NCBI GenBank assembly: GCA_900319405.1
Contig: ONOH01000006.1
Coordinates: 44,983 to 108,982 of the forward strand
Source: an uncultured Bacteroidales bacterium
GTDB lineage: Bacteria > Bacteroidota > Bacteroidia > Bacteroidales > UBA932
Reading direction: 5' to 3'
Length of the DNA stretch: 64,000 bases
In this document: positions 61,195 through 64,000 of the stretch, piece after piece
Position numbering within the stretch: position 1 is the stretch's first letter
Layout: each line of letters opens with the position of its first letter
Program-made: the position numbers and the translations under genes
The notes under the pieces: model-generated
Databases searched by the model: none
Told to the model about the DNA's origin: nothing
What the model saw: only the letters and a program-made list of their open reading frames with translations

Positions 61195-64000
61195 CTAGTT
61201 GTCAGCAATCGTCTCCACAACGGGAACCTTGATGCCTTCGGCAACAATCTCGCCCCAACCGTACTTGACGGTGACAGTGAGGAAGATGTTGAAGTCCTTA
61301 ACAGCGGTACCATTGTTCTTGTAGGTCAGGTAACCATACTTGGAGTCGAGCTTGTCGTCACCGGAGATGGTCTTCATCTCGGCGGTGTCCTTGTATTCAA
61401 GAACCAGGGTCTTGGGAACAGGCTGCACCTTATCATTGAGGTCGCACAGTACGTTCTCAAGATCAACCTTCACGTCGAACGGACCATAGAAATCCCAGTA
61501 GGTGATGTACTCGTCAACAAACGGACGACCGCGCCAATCCATAGGAGCGATGAGGTCCTCAATGCTGATGAAGGAACCTTCCTCACCGTAGTCAACAGCG
61601 TCAATATAGAAGTCAGCAGCCGTATCGGTGATGTCCACAGGACGGATGTACTGAGCCTTGAAGTGATCCTTACCATCGAAGGTAATGGTAACTTCCTTGG
61701 TGTCATCGTCGCAGACGATACCCTTGGCGCCAATGTACACATAGAAGTAGCGGCTGTCCACGTTCAAGAGCTTCTTGGCAAGCTCGCCGTCCTTATTGAG
61801 GACGATGGTGTTCGGCTTGTCAGCGGCCTCATCATTGATGATCGTGGCAATGAGCTCGTCATCAGCGGCCTTGCCGGTGGTGTTACCCCACAGCTCGAGA
61901 CCATCAGCCTTAATGGAGAAGGTCACAGCCTTGCCATTCACCTTCAGATCGGTAATCTTGTGCGTGTTGCAGAAGTAGTACTGGATCTTGGTGACGCTCT
62001 CGTCGAGTTTCAGCACACCAGGCACACCCTTGGTGCTGCCAACAGGCCAGGTCACGAAGGAAGCGTTGATGTCGTTCACGAAGAGGCAGTTGTCAGGATC
62101 AGTGTCACCAATCTTGGTAGGAACAGCCACATTGTAGAAGGTAATGGTCTTGTCTTCGTTCCAGTAGTTGGAGATGTACTCGGGCTTGGTGATGTTGTAA
62201 GCCTTCTTGATCTCAGCAATCGGAGTGACGAGCTTAACCACGGCGAAGAGTTTCGGGTTGTCGGCGTTGTAGTACTTCACATAGTGAACAGCCTCGCCCT
62301 TGGCCTCCCAGATCTCATCCTTGGAGATGACCCACTTCAGGGTGTAGGTACCTTCGGCCTCAGGGTTCTCATTCTCGGTGACAACACCCACGTTCTTGAA
62401 GCCGGCGGGCACGCCATCGGTAGGTACAAAGTCAAGGTCAACCTTGTTGTACAGAGCGTGGAAGGCATCCTTGGACATGCCCAGTTCGTTGTAAATCATC
62501 ACGTTCATGTACTTGACATCGGTGTTGAGTTCCTTGTCCTTGCAATCGTAAGCGACATCCTTGTCGAACTTGTATTCGGCGTCGAACGGCTTGGCAGGAT
62601 CGGCCTCCTTGTCGGAGATGAAGACCTTGATGTAGGCATACTCTACAACATCCTTGTCGTTTTTGAGGGCGACGCGGATGATAGGAGTACGGCCGATAGC
62701 GGCTTCACCGGTGGTTTCATAAACCTTGGGAGTGAACACACCGTCCTCGAGCTTAACAAAGTTGATCTGGTCGGTTTCGGAACCCTCCTTACCAATCTTG
62801 TAGTTCTTCACCACGGCGAATTCCCAGGTGAGACCCAGGGCGGCCAGGTCGTCTTCCTTCAGCTCTGCAGGAGCCTTGTCGGCACCGGCATCGTCCACTT
62901 TGTGGGCGGCAACGTATTCCTTAAGGTCGATGGAGGAATTGAACTTGACGGTAAGATCGCAAGTCTTCTCGGCATCCTTAATATCGGAATCGCCATCAGT
63001 CCAGGCGGCCTTGTCGGCAATGTAAGCCTTGTCATCCACAACGGAGATACCCTGGGAAGCGCGACGATAGTGAGCGTCCTTGGCAGTAGGATCCAGGTTG
63101 ATCACGTTCTTGTCACCAATCTTGCCGTTCGGGAGGGCGATGGCCAGCTTGTCCAGATCCTCCTTCATGGTGGTGGCATAGTCGGAAGTGACGGTGGCAC
63201 CGTCGGGGGTGGTCACCTCAAGAGCGAGCATGGAAATCTGCTCTGCAGTAGCAGGCGTACCGGTGATCTCGACCTCCACGGTCAGGACACCCTTCTCGAA
63301 CTTGTAGAACTTGGCAACCGCGTTGAAGTCCTTGGAAGCGGCAGCACGCGTCTTGACATAGTCCTTCTCTTCAACGATGAACTTGAGACCGGTGCTCTCG
63401 CCCTCCTCCAGGAAGGAGAGGTCAGCGTTGGCGGGGTTCACGTGATAGGAAACGAGGGTGGCAGGATTGATGTTCTTCACCTTGTCGGCCTCGGTCTGGA
63501 TCTCGGTCTTGGAATCCGGGGTCTTCAGGCCCTTGGGCTTGAACTGGAAGTTCTTGAAGGTGAAGCCTTCCACACCGTCGATGTAGAGTTCAGGAATGAA
63601 GACGAGGCTCTTGAGGGCAACGTCTCCACCGATGACATAACCATCCTCGAGACCTTCCACACCGTAGAAGGTGACGGTTCCGGTCGTCTCGTCCCAGACA
63701 GCGGTAATGGCACCCGGAGCGGAAGGAATTTCTACTTCCTTACCGGTGGCAACGCCGTTCTTGAACTCGACGAACTTCCTGCCGTCTTCGCTCACAGCCC
63801 AATAGATGGAGTCGCCGTCCTTGCCGTTCACGCCATCCTTGCCATCCTTGCCATCCTTGCCATCCTTGCCATCCTTGCCATTCACACCGTCTTTACCGTT
63901 CTTGCCATCCTTGCCATTCGCACCATCCTTACCATCCTGGCCGTCTTTGCCGTCTTTGCCATCCTGGCCGGCGGCCTTCAGGCCGGTGTCGACACCATCG
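61195..64000 (-). CDS. Large surface protein with collagen-like N-terminal stretch (DUF4988/PL29-N-like), start outside window
   Basis: The frame stays open to the window edge, so the N-terminus with any signal peptide is missing; 934 residues are visible. A Gly-X-Y stretch of 17 triplets, mostly GKD, is followed by DSIYWAVSEDGRKFVEFKNG, which resembles the region after the DGKDG repeats in Bacteroidota proteins annotated with a PL29 N-terminal/DUF4988 domain. The rest is acidic and beta-rich, with several Ig-like segments (for example ITAVWDETTGTVTFYGVEGL). It looks cell-surface or secreted. No enzyme motif is visible; a lyase function should not be assumed. Codon use is strikingly uniform compared with neighbours. 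Confidence 0.75.
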   Translation of the reverse strand, partial: DGVDTGLKAAGQDGKDGKDGQDGKDGANGKDGKNGKDGVNGKDGKDGKDGKDGKDGVNGKDGDSIYWAVSEDGRKFVEFKNGVATGKEVEIPSAPGAITAVWDETTGTVTFYGVEGLEDGYVIGGDVALKSLVFIPELYIDGVEGFTFKNFQFKPKGLKTPDSKTEIQTEADKVKNINPATLVSYHVNPANADLSFLEEGESTGLKFIVEEKDYVKTRAAASKDFNAVAKFYKFEKGVLTVEVEITGTPATAEQISMLALEVTTPDGATVTSDYATTMKEDLDKLAIALPNGKIGDKNVINLDPTAKDAHYRRASQGISVVDDKAYIADKAAWTDGDSDIKDAEKTCDLTVKFNSSIDLKEYVAAHKVDDAGADKAPAELKEDDLAALGLTWEFAVVKNYKIGKEGSETDQINFVKLEDGVFTPKVYETTGEAAIGRTPIIRVALKNDKDVVEYAYIKVFISDKEADPAKPFDAEYKFDKDVAYDCKDKELNTDVKYMNVMIYNELGMSKDAFHALYNKVDLDFVPTDGVPAGFKNVGVVTENENPEAEGTYTLKWVISKDEIWEAKGEAVHYVKYYNADNPKLFAVVKLVTPIAEIKKAYNITKPEYISNYWNEDKTITFYNVAVPTKIGDTDPDNCLFVNDINASFVTWPVGSTKGVPGVLKLDESVTKIQYYFCNTHKITDLKVNGKAVTFSIKADGLELWGNTTGKAADDELIATIINDEAADKPNTIVLNKDGELAKKLLNVDSRYFYVYIGAKGIVCDDDTKEVTITFDGKDHFKAQYIRPVDITDTAADFYIDAVDYGEEGSFISIEDLIAPMDWRGRPFVDEYITYWDFYGPFDVKVDLENVLCDLNDKVQPVPKTLVLEYKDTAEMKTISGDDKLDSKYGYLTYKNNGTAVKDFNIFLTVTVKYGWGEIVAEGIKVPVVETIADN
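63817..63969 (-). repeat. Collagen-like Gly-X-Y repeat with five perfect 9-bp units
   Basis: Seventeen consecutive Gly-X-Y triplets (GKD eleven times, plus GQD, GVN, GAN and GKN). At 63832-63876 the nine-base unit GCCATCCTT (plus strand) is repeated five times without change. The unit is three codons long, so copy-number changes would keep the frame. Confidence 0.9.

Noticed and set aside
63832-63876. Short direct repeats that could suggest a CRISPR array
   Set aside because: The units are contiguous 9-mers without spacers, and they encode Gly-Lys-Asp in an open frame.
61195-64000. Calling the large surface protein a polysaccharide lyase
   Set aside because: Only the N-terminal region resembles the PL29-N/DUF4988 type; no lyase catalytic domain is visible in the 934 residues.

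Overview
The window looks like chromosomal DNA of a GC-rich member of the order Bacteroidales. This rests on several things: promoters of the Bacteroidota type (TTG, about 19 bases, then TAnnTTTG); a 1,133-residue isoleucyl-tRNA synthetase; the fused glycogen synthase/alpha-glucan phosphorylase; the HU gene followed by a 29-codon mS38/bS22-like gene and an RNase G-type nuclease; the rSAM/lipoprotein pair; and a DUF4988/PL29-like surface protein. A gut-type uncultured lineage is plausible, but I cannot name the genus. There is no rRNA, CRISPR array, transposase, phage gene or replication origin. Coding density is very high, and no gap without a gene exceeds about 190 bases.

Layout. 1-3.4 kb (minus): rpsA, rnz and a truncated GH73 glucosaminidase gene. 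3.5-7.8 kb (plus): a secreted M28 peptidase, a CorA-type transporter, and a lipoprotein coupled to a radical SAM/SPASM enzyme. 7.8-13.8 kb (minus): a seven-gene run of HI0933-type flavoprotein, FKBP isomerase, pnuC, BadF-type kinase, recR, GltD-like oxidoreductase and queC. 13.8-14.05 kb: tRNA-Thr(CGT), a terminator and a patch of palindromic repeats. 14-18.6 kb: an M1 peptidase lipoprotein, a lytic transglycosylase, lspA and a DksA-type regulator gene. 18.6-25.3 kb: ileS, cvpA, tsaB, a thioredoxin-fold lipoprotein without its cysteines, a HIT protein and greA. 25.4-40 kb (minus): xseA and xseB lead into a glycogen operon (branching enzyme, debranching enzyme, GT4, GH57, synthase/phosphorylase fusion), followed by ribF and an amino-acid:sodium symporter. 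40-41.5 kb: der. 41.5-48.4 kb (minus): a tightly packed run of engB, prs, a small Cys-rich membrane protein, a lipid-kinase-type protein, a membrane-anchored PHP protein, a phosphoethanolamine-transferase-type sulfatase, nadE and a DUF3108-like secreted protein. 48.4-51.5 kb: tadA, a DJ-1 protein, tRNA-Gln(TTG), alr and a YugP-type metallopeptidase. 51.6-56.9 kb (minus): lon, ung, coaD, a double thioredoxin-fold protein and a small RHH-like protein. 57-59.1 kb (plus): hup, the 29-codon gene and rng. 59.1-64 kb (minus): a large surface protein with a collagen-like stretch, a DUF1573 protein and lnt.

Functional themes. The glycogen genes form a nearly complete synthesis and breakdown set with no glgC in view, which fits a UDP-glucose-type (GT3-like) synthase. 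LspA and Lnt serve lipoprotein maturation, and several lipoprotein genes are present. The 42.9-46.8 kb genes could form an envelope-lipid modification and recycling module.

The most unusual non-genic signal is a short interspersed repeat of about 28 bases, present seven times and always in the same orientation relative to the adjacent gene. Four copies are read in frame inside ileS (twice), tsaB and ribF, always as a SERSEES-type peptide. The other three end 1-2 bases before the start codons of lspA, ribF and a small gene. ribF also carries a separate 123-bp element with 26-bp inverted ends.
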